Positions 63,587-64,000 of a stretch of 64,000 nt of DNA are shown piece after piece. The notes under the pieces were generated by a model. The model saw only the letters and a list, made by a program, of their open reading frames with translations. It made no database searches and was not told the DNA's origin. Positions within the stretch are counted from its first letter, which is position 1, and the number at the start of each line of letters is the position of its first letter. The DNA is from Fusobacterium sp. SYSU M8D902 (GTDB lineage Bacteria; Fusobacteriota; Fusobacteriia; Fusobacteriales; Fusobacteriaceae), in contig NZ_JBEFNA010000001.1 in assembly GCF_040199715.1 (NCBI RefSeq), positions 124,001 through 188,000 of the forward strand, written 5' to 3'. Made by a program: the position numbers and the translations under genes.

Positions 63587-64000
63587 ATGAAAAAACTTAT
63601 TTTATCTTTAATGGTGCTTTTATCTTCACTTTCATTTTCTGCTAAGAAATTTTATGTTGGTACTAATGCAGAATTTATGCCTTATGAATATCTTGAGAAT
63701 GGAAAGATAGTTGGTTTTGATGTGGAACTTATGGAAGCGATTGGTAAGGAATTAGACTATGAGATCGTTTGGAGTAATTTAGGATTTGATGGATTACTTC
63801 CAGCTTTACAAATGAAAAAAATTGATGCTGTTATTGCTGGTATGGGACAAACACCTGAAAGACAAAAAGCTGTTACATTTTCAATGCCATATATGTTAGT
63901 ATCTTCAGATGAACACTATGTTATAGTCAATGAGAATAGCTCACTTACTCACAAAGAGGAGTTAAAAGGTAAAAAGGTAGGTGTACAAATTGGTACTGTA
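63587..64000 (+). CDS. Amino-acid-type ABC transporter binding protein (partial)
   Basis: The first 138 residues are visible; the gene runs off the window. Signal peptide MKKLILSLMVLLSSLSFSA, then the SBP_bac_3 family pattern YVGTNAEFMPYEY, GFDVELMEAIGKEL, GFDGLLPALQMKKIDAVIAG and TPERQKAVTFSMPY. No lipobox cysteine. TGGAGGG before the ATG, 27 bases after the M20 gene. Ligand probably a polar amino acid or derivative. Confidence 0.92.
   Translation, partial: MKKLILSLMVLLSSLSFSAKKFYVGTNAEFMPYEYLENGKIVGFDVELMEAIGKELDYEIVWSNLGFDGLLPALQMKKIDAVIAGMGQTPERQKAVTFSMPYMLVSSDEHYVIVNENSSLTHKEELKGKKVGVQIGTV

Noticed and set aside
1-64000. tRNA, rRNA or CRISPR loci
   Set aside because: No T-loop consensus, rRNA-like stretch or regular long repeats were found by eye on either strand; a tRNAscan or CRISPR search would be decisive.

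Overview
The window is an AT-rich chromosomal segment that I attribute to a Fusobacterium-type anaerobe. This is inferred from gene content and base composition, not from any search. Supporting points are a type III glutamine synthetase, Gram-positive-like operon structure together with exported ABC binding proteins that lack a lipobox, a [FeFe]-hydrogenase maturase, strong AGGAGG ribosome sites, U-rich terminators and very low GC. Nothing here fixes the species. I saw no rRNA, tRNA or CRISPR array.

Left part (1-11.6 kb): a partial XRE-cupin regulator, glnN, and then ptsI-ptsH-ispH-rpsA (PTS phosphocarriers, the last MEP-pathway enzyme and ribosomal protein S1). Next come a fused YqeC-MocA molybdenum/selenium-hydroxylase accessory protein and a SAM-I riboswitch that controls the methionine importer metN-metI-metQ.

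11.6-24.5 kb: a sulfur module (LysR regulator, CoA-disulfide-reductase/rhodanese, siroheme Fe-S reductase, YeiH exporter), a 1036-residue DUF4132-like protein, comM/yifB and hydG. A cobalamin riboswitch on the minus strand with its own promoter and terminator then leads directly into a MORN-repeat (YwqK-like) gene, an unusual target.

24.5-35.6 kb: an APC amino acid permease, an AlkD-like protein, a DMT transporter, and an operon of lactose/cellobiose-type PTS subunits (IIA, IIC, IIB) with a glycosylasparaginase, a PepV-like dipeptidase and CutC. I read this operon as a candidate route for taking up and cleaving a GlcNAc-asparagine-like compound. A chromosomal Rep_3-like initiator and an NhaC antiporter follow.

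35.6-48.4 kb: an all-minus housekeeping block: ychF, yceD-rpmF, then plsX-fabH-fabD-acpP-fabF-rnc-radical SAM-rng-coaD-radA-disA.

48.5-53.4 kb: an accessory patch between ychF and rplM-rpsI. It holds an internally duplicated 189-residue protein, a 615-residue protein with a possible nuclease motif and a glycine-zipper membrane region, an ISL3-like insertion remnant whose end seems to supply a promoter, a small hypothetical gene and an AAA-ATPase/PD-(D/E)xK protein.

53.6-64 kb: rplM-rpsI, an unknown protein, and the phosphate regulon. phoR-phoB-pstS lie on the minus strand and pstC-pstA-pstB-phoU on the plus strand, separated by two mirror-image Pho-box arrays with exact 11-bp periodicity. 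The window ends with an apparent leader peptide plus terminator upstream of an M20 amidohydrolase and an amino-acid-type ABC binding protein, the latter cut by the window edge.
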